From assembly GCA_022453515.1 (NCBI GenBank), contig JAJNNY010000010.1, positions 620,001-684,000 of the forward strand: 64,000 nucleotides of DNA, in the 5' to 3' direction. Positions within the stretch are counted from its first letter, which is position 1; each line of letters begins with the position of its first letter. This document shows positions 35,101 through 47,534 of this stretch, piece after piece. The stretch is from Astrocystis sublimbata (lineage: Eukaryota > Ascomycota > Sordariomycetes > Xylariales > Xylariaceae). The notes beneath the pieces were generated by a model that was not told where the DNA came from, did not search any database, and was given only the letters and a program-made list of their open reading frames with translations. Position numbers and translations under genes: made by a program.

Positions 35101-38100
35101 GTGGGTGTTCAAAAAGGAGTGTGTTTGCGAAAGCAACTTTCCAATCGCTTCCCGAAGACCGTGTATACGTTCGTATAGTTGCGAACCAGGGGTGAGCAAG
35201 TAGCCAGCTTGATATTTAAATTGCGGTTTCGTCTCGTCATCCTCACCAGCCTCAGCTAGTGGATTATTGATATCAGCTTCATCACCATCGTCATCTAACA
35301 TGTCCACATCACCGCTACCACCGTTCGTCGTACCATTCGGAGCACCGTTCATGGCACCACCAGTGTTGCTGACCTCGCCCGAAGCCCTCTTAGGGTCGAA
35401 CAAGGTGGCAACGCCCGACACCACCAGCCGTAGCTGACTTAACTGGCGCGACATTTCATCGGACCATTCTTTGTTTTTTCCACTTCGGCTGACGGGTGGC
35501 GCATCACTCATGAGCGCTTCTAATCGGCGCATGGCTGCGCCTGTCTGAGACTCAAAAAGTTCAACGGCAAATTCAATCTCCTCAACCTTGGGTCGGTGCC
35601 AACGAATCGTAAGATCAGAAGGCTTCGTCGTCTTCCCCCAATCATCGATGTCCAAGCCACGCTTTATGACATCAGGTTCATATAACGCGGTATCCACCGG
35701 GTAGGTATGTGTAAGGTTGAGTAACAGATGATGAATGAAGTTACTGATGTGGATGGTAGCAAGACCTCGACATTTCTGTTGCATATACTCTGCGATGTCA
35801 AATAGATCCTTCTTGTAATTGAGCACTTCACTACCCACATGGACGACACACATACTAAGTATGCTAATATGCCACACCAGAGCTCTATCACGGGGAAGTA
35901 TTTCGGTACCACTGCTACGGTCGGAAGCAGCACCATTCGAGTCAATCTCGTGGCGGATATTGACAATGAGCATCGGGATAAAAATCTTGAGTGTCTTCTC
36001 TGGATTCACCTTGCAAAATGCGTTGCAGATCCAAGCTATAGCATCACGCGCCTGGTGTACAACATGTGACGAAACAAATGTTGCTAGCTTTTCTAGAGTC
36101 ATGTCGAAGAGTTCGGGAGAGAGTGTGGCAAAGATGGGGGTTAAAGCTGCCGGCAGCGTGTTGATGATATTGTCCTCTGGCGACCCGGACCGCACATGGG
36201 AGGCATCTGGCAGGTTTTCCAACAGGGTGAAAACTTTACCCATGAGCGTAAGAACGAATTCGGCGAAGCCGGCAGTTGACGAACGAACGATATTGGCTTC
36301 GTCCTCGTCGCTGAGCTCATTCTTGTAATCGATCTTGACGTTTTGGCCTTCCACTTCCATCCGGTCCATTTCTTGCTGTACCCACTGCATCGCCAAGCCG
36401 GTGTCGTGTATCTTGCTGTTCTCCTTGGCCAGATTCACAAACGGGATGCTGTATGCCACTGTTTGAATGAAATTGAGGGTGTACTGAGTCTTGTTCAAGT
36501 CATTGGCGTCGATGCCGGGCAGGGCCAAAGCTAACAGAGCAGTGATATGACATCTAAAGCCCTTCTCCCTCGTCATGACGTTTGCAATCATCTGCAAGCC
36601 GATGAGACTGGACGTAGTCCGGTGCACTTCGACCAAGCCTTGCAGACTGGGGTAAAATCGTTGGAGAGCCCCCGGAAGCATCAAGTCAGGCTCCAAGAAC
36701 GTCAGGTTCTGGAGAGCACCGAAGTACATGCTGGTGACGGAGCTGCCTTTGCCATAGAGTCCCATGAAAGTGACCTCTCGCAGACATAGCACGAAACGTT
36801 TTTTCAGTTCCGGATCAATTTTCCGGTCGGCAGGGGTGTCCATCTCTCCATTTTGTTCCTTACACCAGCGAGAAACGAACAATTCTGAAAGGTAGTATGT
36901 CAACTGGGCGAGCATTCGGGTCCACGATCCATGGTTTGATGGGTGGAAAAAGGTGTCGACCGACTCCAATAGGCCCTCGAGGCTATTCATGATGGAGCTC
37001 TCCTGACCGAGACAATGCGGCGACAGCGAGTGGATAATCCACCGGGCTATGATGTACGTCACCGGATGTTTCTTCCTATCCTTTTCCAAGAACATAGCCA
37101 TCCCAGCTGAATAGTCCACATTACTGTAGGGCGAATTCGCTTGGCCGACTGGGATATCTGTCAACCGGAGAATGGCCGTGAAAATCAGGTCGGATTGCTC
37201 GCGGGTGAAGATGCCATGCTCGCCAAACGGCACATACAGACAAGGCAGGAAGTCCCGTGATAGCCTTGAGATGATGTCGAGAAGCTGGTTGTCGACGATT
37301 CTCGACCGCGATACTAACGACCATAGGTGGAAGAAGGTCGGTAGGAAGTCGGCTGGTTGCGAATACGGCTCGGTGGGCGGGGCGGGAGCCGTTGGCATGA
37401 GCACGTTCAGGATGCCGAGGACAATGAAGCCGTCGGAAAGATCCGAGGTGCTAAAGTACGGGAGTACCTCTTGTAACATGGCATATCGCTCCTTTGGGTC
37501 GAAATAGCCTTGCGCATTCAGACACAGCTTCCAGATATGTTTCATGCCTTTCCTCAACGCAGAATGATGAGGCGGTGCTTCAGAGGGCAATACTATCGTT
37601 TTAATCTCTTTCCAGAGCGGCCGCCAGTCTAGCACGAGGTCCTGTTGTGGTTTGAGAAAATGTTTCTTTCTGCAGCAACACGAAAGGTCAACTTCACCAC
37701 CTCAGGCAGCGATTCTATAACAGGGGTCGAGCAATGCGAGCGAAGCGGGTAGCAAGAAAGTCAAGAGGTGCGGGACGAACCTTGTCAAGGTGACAACCAT
37801 GCGCGAGAATCTATCCGCCACACTCGTATCGAGGCCCGGAGCCAGCGCAAGGTAGAAGTAAAGCTTCGCAAGCCTGGCCCGCAGCTCATGGGGCATGTCA
37901 AATTTCAGGGAAAGCCATGCTTGCAATTGGCGCGTCCAATGCAAGGCGCCGGGCGAGAAGTCTTGCGCCTTGACGGCTATGTAGAGTTCTTTCAGTATGC
38001 CTTCCAATGCGGCATCGCGCTGGGCGTCCTCTTCGACGGAATATGGCAGGTGATCAAAGTAGGCGAAGGTTCGCGGTCGGTACCGCTTGTTGTCGCTCAG

Positions 38101-38229
38101 GCTGGTCTCGGAGGGCAGGCCGGGCGAGGTGGCTCGAGAGATGGTTTCCCCGGCCGACTGGGCACTCAGAAGGTGTGAGGCGAGATTGAGGGCTGGCGTC
38201 GAAGCCGACGGCTCGAAGTCGTCGTCCAT
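32172..38229 (-). CDS. BLM10: Proteasome activator Blm10/PA200
   Basis: Large HEAT-repeat protein that caps the 20S proteasome core and opens its gate. Exons are 37781-38229, 32293-37669 and 32172-32234, with introns of 111 and 58 bp; 1,962 residues, normal for fungal Blm10. The first exon gives the conserved RTFAYFDHLPYSVEEDA region. The junction reads VTLTRKKHFLKPQQDLVLDW. A Gly/Asn/Asp-rich acidic loop lies near residue 920-960. Helical repeats continue to the end. The last exon supplies only 20 residues and ends in a HbYX-like tail (...WKSYFA, compared with the YYA of yeast Blm10), which inserts between alpha subunits of the 20S ring. Without the last splice the frame stops after 15 unrelated residues and the tail is lost. 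An ATG 41 codons further upstream (38352) is in frame, but the MDDDFEPS start looks better. Confidence 0.95.
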
Positions 38230-38856
38230 GGCGGTCAAACAACGTGGTCGGTGACGGCAGGGCGGGCTATAGCGGGGTGCGGCGGGAGCGTTCGGGGTGG
38301 CGGCAGTGTCGAATTGAAGGTAGGAGGGGCGGCGGTAAAGTGGCACAAGCAAGTGGCATCAACCGAGAGGAGGTGATCCTATACTGGTCGGAAATTGGAT
38401 GCGAGGCTATGATGGCTCCGGGGAGGTCTGGCAGGCTTGCTGTGCTGTGCGACCAGGCGCAAAACCCGACCCAGTAGCAGCTGCAGGAGGCAGGAGGGGG
38501 CTCTCTAAGCTACCCAGTGCACTACGATATTCGAGGCTTGCCGTCTTTTATGTTGGCTCGGTTCTCAGTCGACAGCCCAGTTGTACAGGGCTTTCTAGGG
38601 GTAGCTCTGGGGGGAATAAGGATGCGAGCAGGTGGGATAGCGACGGCAGAGAGCAGCTGTCACGTGTGCGGTATCTCGTCTTCGAGGTCGGGTGCAGACA
38701 GACTGAAAGATAGACGGGGAATTGGATTGCGAAATAGACAAAAAATAGACGTCTAGGCCGGCCGGGGGCCGCGGGGAAGAAGCGGTTGTATCGGCTAGTG
38801 GAATATTGGGATGTTGGTGATTCCGTACTGCACGCTGCCGTTCCCTGACGTAGCGC

Positions 38857-38875
38857 GGTGGTGGTGGTGGTGGTG
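38857..38875 (+). repeat. GGT trinucleotide microsatellite
   Basis: Six GGT units in non-coding DNA upstream of BLM10. Confidence 0.8.
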
Positions 38876-41378
38876 CTGGCTGGTGCGGAGAGCGGGCCCG
38901 GTCGTGCGATTTACTTAATACTAGCGATTACCTAGGGACGTGGAGATCAGCCGCACAGCTCTAAGAGACCTTGTGCACATACGAACTAGTTGTAGTAGTC
39001 GTGAGATGGTCCAGAGCCGAGGCGAGGAAACGACATAGGAACAGACAACTTGGGAAGACAACACAGACATATAAACACCACTTGAGGAGAACAGAGATGC
39101 TGAGGTATTCATTTCAAGCTCAGGTAGACAGAGAAGTGACATATACACACGTACGTACCTTAGGTACTCTATCAGCTTCACCTCGAGGTTCAGTAATACC
39201 CAAGTGAGAGCCGGTTTCTCTATCGAATTAGCAGGAAATAGGAAGAGTATTGTACAGATGTAGAGGCAAGTCGCAAAGCAACAATGGAAGCAGGACGCCA
39301 GCAGATCGATCAGTCTTCGTCTTCCCAAGCTGTGGACGTCTGAGGCCTGGTGCTGGATCGATGGATCGATGTCATGAAACACGACGAGAGGAGTATCGTG
39401 GTTGGGTTGGGCGTTGCGAGCGAGCGCGGGCTCACGACTGCACTTATCAATGGATTGGAAAGCGATAGGTGTGGTGTGGCGTGTGGGCGTGTGGCCTTGG
39501 CCGAGGGGCTCTAGATACCTACCAAGGTACCTAATAATCCTATGGAGTAACTGGAGAATAACTGCCAGGTGGGGCCCGTGCAGGCGACCCTAGCAGTGAC
39601 CCTGGCCCCCCGGTAGCTCGAATCGTCACGCTGCAGCTGCCTTGTGCAGGTGGTCCTCTCCCACCTTATCCAGGCTCTTATCCTTCTTATCCCTTCCACG
39701 CCTTGCCGCCCGCCAGGCTCTTACCTGTTGTCGTACACTCACTCGTACGCGTAGCTGGGCTGCCTGACTTGGTGCTACAGCAGTCGAGGCACTCTAACTC
39801 GGATTGGGCTTGAGTGGCCCGTGCGGCCCGTTCAACGGGCCCGGCAACTGGCCAGACTTCCGAGGTCGAGACTGGTATCGACTGCTCGACTGGTTACTGG
39901 AAGGTTGTAAGTTGTACCTTGAAGCACGGGAGGCCCAAAGTTGCCGGTCCACGAGATTCGCCTCTCGAACAGCAACTTCAATATTGGTCTGTCGGTCTCT
40001 TAGCCAGTCTCGCCAGTCAGTCAAGGCGCCTACGTAATCCTCCCTCGCGAGGGGCAACTGCGTGTCAGAATCTCAGAGTGCCAGAGTCCTGGTCTTCGTA
40101 TTCCGGTCCTGTGCCTACGCAGTGAGTGCCACAGAAGGGATTGGAATCATATACCCATAAAACACAATGGCGAGCATCAATCATAGAGCTCCTAATCCGG
40201 CTGCCTCTGGTACGTCCTGCGTACGGGACGGGCAGGTTATTGCTTTGACATTCTAGATCCTTCTACCTCGTCTGGAGACAGGTTCAGATGCCAGGGAAAC
40301 ATGCTCTTTATGAACCTGACAGTCTTGGCAACCTGCCTCTGGAGGTGGGGTTATATCATGCCAACACTATCCAAGGATCTGCAGTTATCGCGGGACAAGA
40401 GATATGATCAACGGGGCACGATGAAGCAAAGCTGACCTGAAAGAAAGCAGGACTCGCAGCAACGTCGGCAACACCTGCGACTTTGAGCTACCTAATTGTG
40501 GCAAGCACACACATGTGGGTTCATCTATGTCTACCTATTGTCATAGTCTCTCATCTGCACCGGATTTCCCAGGCCCTCCGAATCTCCAGCGTTGCCTGCG
40601 TGCGGGTTGAAGACTGTCCACAACAGTGCCGCTATGCGAGCGAAAGGCTTTGTGTTTGTTGTCTAGTGTCACAACGTCAAATGACGTGTAAGCCATATCT
40701 ACGGTATCTGTCGCTGTTTGTTTATGCGCTTCAATGCGGCCTTTTACACGTGGTAGGCCGCTGTCACCTGAATGTACGCAATCGCAGCTCAGTATCGCTA
40801 AGGAAGATCGCTTACTCCCGGCGTGCCTCTGTATCGCTAATGCTGTAGGTAGGTAGGTACAGGTATCCCATCTGCAACTTACCCCTCGAGTTTCACGGCC
40901 CAAACTTATACCTGAATCATGTCTTGCCCCCAACTGCGGGGATGTTTATTGATTTACTGATAGCGAGCCCTCGCACAAGCTCGCGATTGCTCGAGCCTAC
41001 CTTACCTGCCAAGGTACCTCAAAGTGCATACATACCTAATATGCCCCAGTCACCCAGTATCTGCACATGGAAGTGTGTGTGTCGCTGGATGAGGGCGTGA
41101 ACTGATACTGGAGCGCAGACGACGACCATCTCGTTCAACCTGACGAAGTGTGTGCCGCTTCAAGTCGCGGAGCCACGGATATCTGCATCGCGTCTCGCAA
41201 TGTGCACCCATCAGGATCGATTTGGATAGGTCGGATGAGACAACTTGCTGTAAGGTGATACCCGCAAACCCTGGATCCCGACTATTTGGGCTCCAGATCG
41301 CGGGTCTGTTTCGCAGGCCGCAGCGGGACACGCAACAGGCGTCGGTCACGCGCAGGATGAAGTCCTCCCTTGGGTGAG

Positions 41379-41407
41379 CATTGCCAGACATTGCCAGACA
41401 TTGCCAG
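41379..41407 (+). repeat. Tandem decamer CATTGCCAGA, about 2.9 copies
   Basis: Three nearly complete, identical 10-base units in a row within non-coding DNA. Confidence 0.85.
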
Positions 41408-42531
41408 TAGTGGTATAGTAACACAAAAATTCACATGCAACCTCCCATCCCGTCGCTGTCCTCTTTGTCATCGTTCTCTCATCGCTAACCTCTCATCGTC
41501 GAGAATTGGGGGTAGTACCTCTGCCTCCCCATAGCACGGACGGGTATGCTGCCCTCACCCATCCACCACAATTTGCCCGCCCAAGTTGCCCGCCGCTGCA
41601 GTCCACCGCAGCGACATGTTGCGCACCCGATGGATCCTCGGGAGCCACTACCGGCCTCACTCGGATGAGAGCGATACATGGTCGTGCACGTGGTGCGATA
41701 GGCTGACCTCGATAGATACTCAAAACAGGTACAAGCTACTATAAACAGAGCGATATCAGGTTTGTGGTACCATGTGTCTCGGGGTCTTCCGAGTATTACC
41801 TCCTTGCATCTTGGACTTCGGTTGTCTGGCTGCTGCTGCTGCAATGATACCTATAGCTGATAAGACCTTCCATAACTGTCTTGACGTTAGCTGCAATTAC
41901 GTCAGGATGCAGCAAAGGAGCCAAGCCACAGCCATGATACACGCGGGTGCCGATGGCAACTCTCAATAAAACACAGCCATTGTGGATGACTGTTTGGGCG
42001 GATGTGCATGCTAGACGTGGTTCAGCACACTCAGCTCGAGCTTCCACCACCATCTACTTGCACGTTTCCGTAGATCGGGACAGTTGGGATGAGTCATGCA
42101 CGATCCATGCAAAACACCGTCTTCTCTTATGGACGTATGCAAGATGCTAAATGCGCGTGATGCGAGCATATGAACGATGCGATGTGCCCTCGCAGCCACC
42201 TCTACCATCCGCTTGTGAATCAGGGCTCGCCTTCTGAACGTCGCAGCGTTTCGGACGAATGGGCTTTGCTTTGCATGGCGCATCGGTCATCCCACTATCG
42301 AAATCGTACGGTTTTGGACGTTTGATCTACTTAGCTAATGCCAATGCCCAGGTACAGGCCACGAGAGTAAAAAGAATAAAGATTTCCATTCATGTCCATC
42401 ATGTTCTACAATAATACGATGGTATTCAGGGTGGGATTTCGGGGATGGTCCGATTGCTATCGCGAGGTCTATGCGCTAGCTGCAAGTCACTCGCACGCAT
42501 GACAGACATGCTGCGCCGTGGCCAGTCTTTC

Positions 42532-44382
42532 TTATTCCTTCTTCTTCCCCATCCTGGGCAATCCACACCACACTAGCAGGATGGCTGCAAGAAGAGCAAG
42601 AATAATGGGCTGTAGCACCTGGACGCCACGTGCTTGCGCGATGGCACCTACAGCGAATGGTAGGACGGCTGCACCGCTGCCACCAAATGCGGCCGCGAAC
42701 CCAATCGCGCTCACATGAAGATGATGCGGGAGTAGCTTCGACATGGCAACGATAGCGGCTGGGAACAAAGGCCCCAAGAAGAAGCCCTGCAGCGCCACAG
42801 CAACAGCTGAGACGATGAACTGCGGCACGAGCCAAAACAAAAGCTCAAAGCCCATCGCAAGGGGAAGGTAAATCTGATTCTCGTCAGCCATCATATACTA
42901 CAAACCATACCAGACGAGGTGGAAATAGGGGGAAGTGCAGGTTCAATACGTACCATAATGGCAAGCTTCTCTCCAATTCTCGGCGTGACGAAGCCCAGGA
43001 TGAATCGCCCAATCGTCAAACCCAGCCAAAACCCGGTGGCCGTGATACCACTCTCAAAAGCACCGCCGTGGCGGACCTGGATCATAAACTCGACAATCCA
43101 GCCTCCAAGGGCGACCTCGATACCAACGTAGCCGAGGAGGAAGATGGCGCACAGCCAGACAACACGGGCGCCGGGTTTTTGTAGCAGCGCTTCCTTGAGC
43201 CCTCCGCTTGAAGACCCGCTCGCAGCCACCGAGTCTCGATACTCTTTCGCCGTGGCTTTCCAGAAGCAAGTGCCGGTGATCACAAATTCAGCGCCAGAAA
43301 GGCCGATCTGCGGAGCTCGTCATCAGCGTCGATAGCTCTCATCTTGAGTGAGCGGACAGCAACGTGGGTTAACTGAATCTAAGGGGTATGTTGACACAGC
43401 AGGTAGGAAAGAACTCACCATCAAGTAATAGAACGCATACCAAGGCAATCCCGCCTTCGTAATCATAGTCGTGGCAATGACCGGACTGAGGATAGCTCCC
43501 GCCCCGTATAACCCATGTAGGATTCCCAGCAACTCATTCGCGTGGTCCAAGTTACCAATGAAGGCATTCCAGCCTGCGTCTGCAACCCCGTTCCCGAAAC
43601 CGGCGAGCGCAAAGGCTATGATGAGGACGGGGTAGGGAGGGTGCAGAGCGATGACGATATACGCGATCACGTGGCTACATGAAGCCACGAAGGCTACACC
43701 GCGCCGCCCGATGCGCGTGTGGATGATGTTGTTGAGAATGGCTGCTGCTGTGTATCCGACGAACGGGGACAGGAAGATTAGGGAGACGATGAGATACGAG
43801 AGGTGGTAGAACTCTTGCAGCTGTTTATCGAGGTAGGGGGTTAGACTTGGTTAAAATTTACGACGGAAGCCCCCAGACAGCTGAGAGGCAAAGTCAGTTA
43901 TGAGTTAGCACTTACATAAGGGATAAGAGGCTATAAGAAGTCGTGAGTTAGCTTAAATTCTCTGTCTTTGAACATGAAGATGTTTCAAATCTGGTAGTTC
44001 AGAAGCGGATGTCGATAGTGAAAGATGATGAACTCACCCCATAAGCAGCATCGTTCGCCCCCATGACAATGAACGAGTAGAAGCATGCCCCGACGCGCGG
44101 GGCGTTTGTTCGGGGATAGTTCCACCGTTCCTTGACCATCGTGCCCGCCGCCGGCGGTGTCCCATCATCGCCACCACCGCCACCACCGCCACCACCGCAG
44201 TTCGCATTCTGGTTCTCCTCGTCGGTGCTGGACCGACGCGTCGATGAGTCCGCCGGCGTCGAGGGGCTCCACTTCGCATCTGCGCTCTTGATTTCGCTCT
44301 TAGATGCCGACGATAGTGGCAGCGGCTCCAGCTCCATCACTGCGGTGCTGGAGCCGCCGTTGGTGCGGATTTGGGACGCCAT
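42532..44382 (-). CDS. Major facilitator superfamily transporter, BSC6/fucose-permease-like group
   Basis: Twelve-helix secondary transporter, substrate unknown. Five exons: 44038-44382, 43916-43930, 43419-43820, 42954-43307 and 42532-42873; 485 residues; all phase 0. The second exon is only 15 nt and encodes PLIPY, which completes the conserved first-helix segment NDAAYG-PLIPY-LQEFYHLSY. The first 90 residues are cytosolic and disordered, with a run of nine Gly at 63-71. Further landmarks are GRRGVAFVASCSHVIAYI, ALAGFGNGVADAGWNAFIGN and WEV-type helices with GYVGIEVALGGWIVEFM. The fourth intron could alternatively end 21 bases earlier (acceptor before TATATGATG), adding seven residues; the family alignment favours the later acceptor at 42874. 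It is similar to fungal proteins annotated as BSC6-like or sugar MFS; the transported solute cannot be inferred. Confidence 0.85.
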
Positions 44383-45644
44383 CCTTTGAACTGGCGATGA
44401 GCTCGCTTTCTTGTCGATTGAGTTCGTCCGTTGTTGGGGTGTGAGGTGAAGCAGGTAAGAAGGTAGGCAATATAGAGACAACTAATTCCAAGCGTGGGAC
44501 GTGAATTAACAGCACTGATTGCCCCCTTATCCAAGATCTATTCAAAACTCGATAGACGATATCCTACGACCTCTGAAAGACTTGATATATTATATCAGAG
44601 CAGAGTAGATGTCTGAGCCAGCTAGCAACCGTTTCTTTATACGCGGTAGTAGATATCCAACACGCACAACAGAGCGGAGTTGATTCAAACCAAGCCCCGA
44701 CAGAATTTCGAACTAATGATTACCAACACAGCTCGACGTGAGCGGCAAAAAAAAAGAGAAAAGCTCGAGCCGAATTTGAACGGCGGCTCTTGGCTTTTCT
44801 ATCTGGCTCGGTAACTCATAAGCTTAGGTAAAAGAAACAACAGTTGATGACCGCGTAAATACCATACATAGGTGCTTGCTGGCTGCAGACCAAAGTTGGT
44901 CCCGGCCCCGGCCTCGGTAAGGCGCCCCGCACCGGGCGACTATGCCGCATATAGTAGCTCCGCCTAGCTTTCATCATCCTGATCCATACATCCTCACTGG
45001 CGCAGTCACTTTATCATTCAGTGCCATGCGGATATATTCACCGGCACTTGAGTCCTCTTGTTTGGATCTTGGCTAGACTGGTGTGATGTTGCAGACACTC
45101 ACTCACTCACACCTTAGGATATGAGCTGACCAATCCACCCACTGTTGCGATTAATAATATCCTCAGCAACGTATAAGTCATTCGACACACTTAAGAGGCA
45201 GTCATAACATGAGACGCCGTCGAGTGAGTGCAATTTGTTTAATCGGTATATACAGACTCATTGCGTCTCCCTTCCCTCACGAAGAGAGTGGTTTTCTTTG
45301 TCAAGCGAGGACTCAGCCTTGTTTTGGCGATACAATACCGTCCAAGAATCTATATACAGTATGCGGCTCACGCCAAAACCCTTCTATCCTGATACCTTTT
45401 AAAACCCTTGGCCCCGATGCATATCCTTCCCAACGCCTTTCCCTATGACTTTGAATCTCAACTGTTGTTGTTACGCTTGTTGGTACACGTCTTGTTATTG
45501 TTACATGTCTCGTTGACTAGTGCTCTTAACGATCGTGATGGCACTTCGATCCCCGTGTCAGAAGTATCCGGACCTGGCGTGCCTTGCCATGTTTGTCGTT
45601 TCCTAGCTTCCGTCTTTGACAAATGCGCCTCTTCGACAGCAACA
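44383..45644. other. Intergenic region between the MFS gene and the unknown 629-residue protein gene
   Basis: 1.26 kb. It holds the MFS promoter (near 44383) and the 3' end of the neighbouring minus-strand gene. No coding or RNA gene is recognised. An inverted repeat GAGCCG...CGGCTC occurs near 44768-44790. Confidence 0.45.
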
Positions 45645-47534
45645 CTATCGCGTCGATATCTTGCGAAACCAATTTGCCACGTGTCTCCACTTGCGATGCT
45701 TTGCCTTGGAGCCAGCCTCGCTACCATCGCCTCGCTCTAATGACTTCGATGTAGCGATGGCCGCAGCATCATCCAAATTTAAAGCGTCATATTCATAGGG
45801 CTCGGTCGACAAAGGACCAAGGGGCAAGTAGGCCGAGACAGCGCGACGCTTTTTCTGGATCACAGGGCTTTTCGGCAGCGAAGGGCTTCTTGGAATAAAG
45901 GAGCACGCCGAGCCCAAAATTTGGCGAGGTCCCAATTCACTCATTGGAGTTGCAGGCGCACTGCTCATGGGGGACCCCGCCAACGAGCTATCCCGCACAC
46001 GCTTCGGAAGTCCCAGATTCCAGTCTCCACTAAGAGCTCGTCTGTTGAGCTTAGTCGTTCGCTCGCGTTCGTCACAGTTGCGCTCGTCCTCCATACTCCG
46101 CAGTGCTGCCGCCCTTCGTTTTTGGATAAATGCGGCTCCTGTCGAGGTCGCGCGTCTCGGTAGATCGTTAGCAGCTTTCCATGCATTCTGGCGCATCCCC
46201 GCAGAGTACTTGGGTCGCCCCGTCGGATCCGAGAGCCTTGCAGTCGGTGTGGCAGCAGCGTTGAGACTAAGAGACCGTCGCCGACCTTGCTCACACCCAT
46301 CCGTCGGGGAAGCTCCCAATGCACGAAACATGAAGTCCTCTGGTCGACAGTCAGGTGCCCACCCATGTCGAAGTGCGACCCATACTGCCGATATTGTGAT
46401 AAAGGACTTCTGCCATTCCTCCACGGCTTTGATGCGCTTTGCTGGCAAGGTCTGACCGCCGCCAGATGATGAGTTTGGTGAAATGCTTTGGGACTGTGGG
46501 ATTGTAACGTAGGTCTCATTAATCGTGAGCGAAGTACTTGCTAAGGTGGCAAGGATTGGATGACGTCGGCAGTGCTTATCTATGAAGCTGAAAGTGAACT
46601 TCGTATCGGAGAATTTGGGCTTCACTGGAGACGGTGGATGGGGCGAGGTCGGCGTGGTGGGTAGTGATTCGGCGACGACCTGTTTGCGAACCCACCTAGC
46701 CGTGATACTCGTGCCGTGTGGACTAACCGAAGTAAACTCGTATGAAAAGGAGCTCCCCAGAGACCGAGTTGAGGCCGTCCAAACCATGCCGTCAGCCATC
46801 ACAATTTCTGTCTTGTCGTCTGTTCTTGATGGGCTGAAAACAGCCAGCAAATCACGAGTTACGATGCCGTCTTCCTCGCCATCGCTTTCGGACCCCAAGG
46901 TTTGGGAAGCATAATCCTCGCTTCTGAATAGCATGATGTCCTGACCGCTCAATTCCCTTTTGATGCCAGCCATCCGAGGAACGCGCCCCAAAAGCGGCGC
47001 CATGATAGGTCCAGCACCTGCAAAGGAAGGGTACACATCGATGGCAGGCCTTGGGCGCAAACCAGGGGTGACTTGTTGAACCTGGAGCACAAGGTTTGGT
47101 CGCATGTGGATAATCTTCTGTTTCGTCCGAAGCTTTGGCGGGGGGTGAGCAAGCACGAATGTAGATTGACGCTTCTCGCGGACCAAAACTGGAGTCCTCC
47201 TCTCAGCATCAGGAATGCTCGACGTCCCATCCTCACTCGTTATTCCCACTTGTGAAACTGGCAAATCGCCTGTAGCCTCTTGCGAGTCTGCCAACGTCGT
47301 TTCTGGTGCTTGAACAGCGCAAGGCTGAGATCTCTTAGAAATCCTCAGATCTGACACCGCCTCATCATCGCGCGAAAGTGATGACTCGGTGGAGATAATG
47401 GATAACCTGTTTCCATTCGAAGATAAATTCGAGCGCAACAGAGGGTTGCGACGGTTGATCGGGCTCACTACAACTTGAGAAGCTCTTTTTGAAAATTCAT
47501 GGCCATGCAAACTAGCCCCAGAATGGAGAAACAT
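45645..47534 (-). CDS. Protein of unknown function, 629 residues, single exon
   Basis: The frame is open from the ATG at 47534 to the stop at 45645-45647. It remains open 16 codons further upstream but without another ATG, so an upstream exon is possible. I do not recognise a named family. The first 180 residues are low-complexity, Ser/Thr-rich. The middle (about 180-390) looks folded: RPAIDVYPSFAGAGPIM, GIKRELSGQDIMLFRSEDY, then two beta-rich stretches around EIVMADGMVWTASTRSLG and FTFSFIDKHCRRHPILATL. These may form one beta domain split by a Pro-rich loop. A helical segment (KRIKAVEEWQKSFITISAVW) follows. The C-terminal third is basic, with RRRSLSLN and a KRRAVSAYLPLGPLS motif near the end. 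Codon use and length indicate a real gene. Function is unknown. Confidence 0.75.
   Translation of the reverse strand: MFLHSGASLHGHEFSKRASQVVVSPINRRNPLLRSNLSSNGNRLSIISTESSLSRDDEAVSDLRISKRSQPCAVQAPETTLADSQEATGDLPVSQVGITSEDGTSSIPDAERRTPVLVREKRQSTFVLAHPPPKLRTKQKIIHMRPNLVLQVQQVTPGLRPRPAIDVYPSFAGAGPIMAPLLGRVPRMAGIKRELSGQDIMLFRSEDYASQTLGSESDGEEDGIVTRDLLAVFSPSRTDDKTEIVMADGMVWTASTRSLGSSFSYEFTSVSPHGTSITARWVRKQVVAESLPTTPTSPHPPSPVKPKFSDTKFTFSFIDKHCRRHPILATLASTSLTINETYVTIPQSQSISPNSSSGGGQTLPAKRIKAVEEWQKSFITISAVWVALRHGWAPDCRPEDFMFRALGASPTDGCEQGRRRSLSLNAAATPTARLSDPTGRPKYSAGMRQNAWKAANDLPRRATSTGAAFIQKRRAAALRSMEDERNCDERERTTKLNRRALSGDWNLGLPKRVRDSSLAGSPMSSAPATPMSELGPRQILGSACSFIPRSPSLPKSPVIQKKRRAVSAYLPLGPLSTEPYEYDALNLDDAAAIATSKSLERGDGSEAGSKAKHRKWRHVANWFRKISTR

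Larger units (their letters stand above)
38230..42531. other. Intergenic region upstream of BLM10 and downstream of the MFS gene
   Basis: About 4.3 kb. The first few hundred bases should contain the BLM10 promoter. Also present are a GGT repeat (38857-38875), GGTACC/TAGGTAGG motifs at about 39516-39531, 40846-40862 and 41000-41019, and a decamer tandem repeat (41379-41407). Open frames up to 150 codons on both strands have no recognisable motif. Confidence 0.5.

Noticed and set aside
39488..39505. GGCCTTGGCC stretch resembling the published VosA-type GGCC-containing binding site
   Set aside because: Only a partial match as far as I recall the consensus, and it lies more than 20 kb from the velvet gene; a match of this length is expected by chance.
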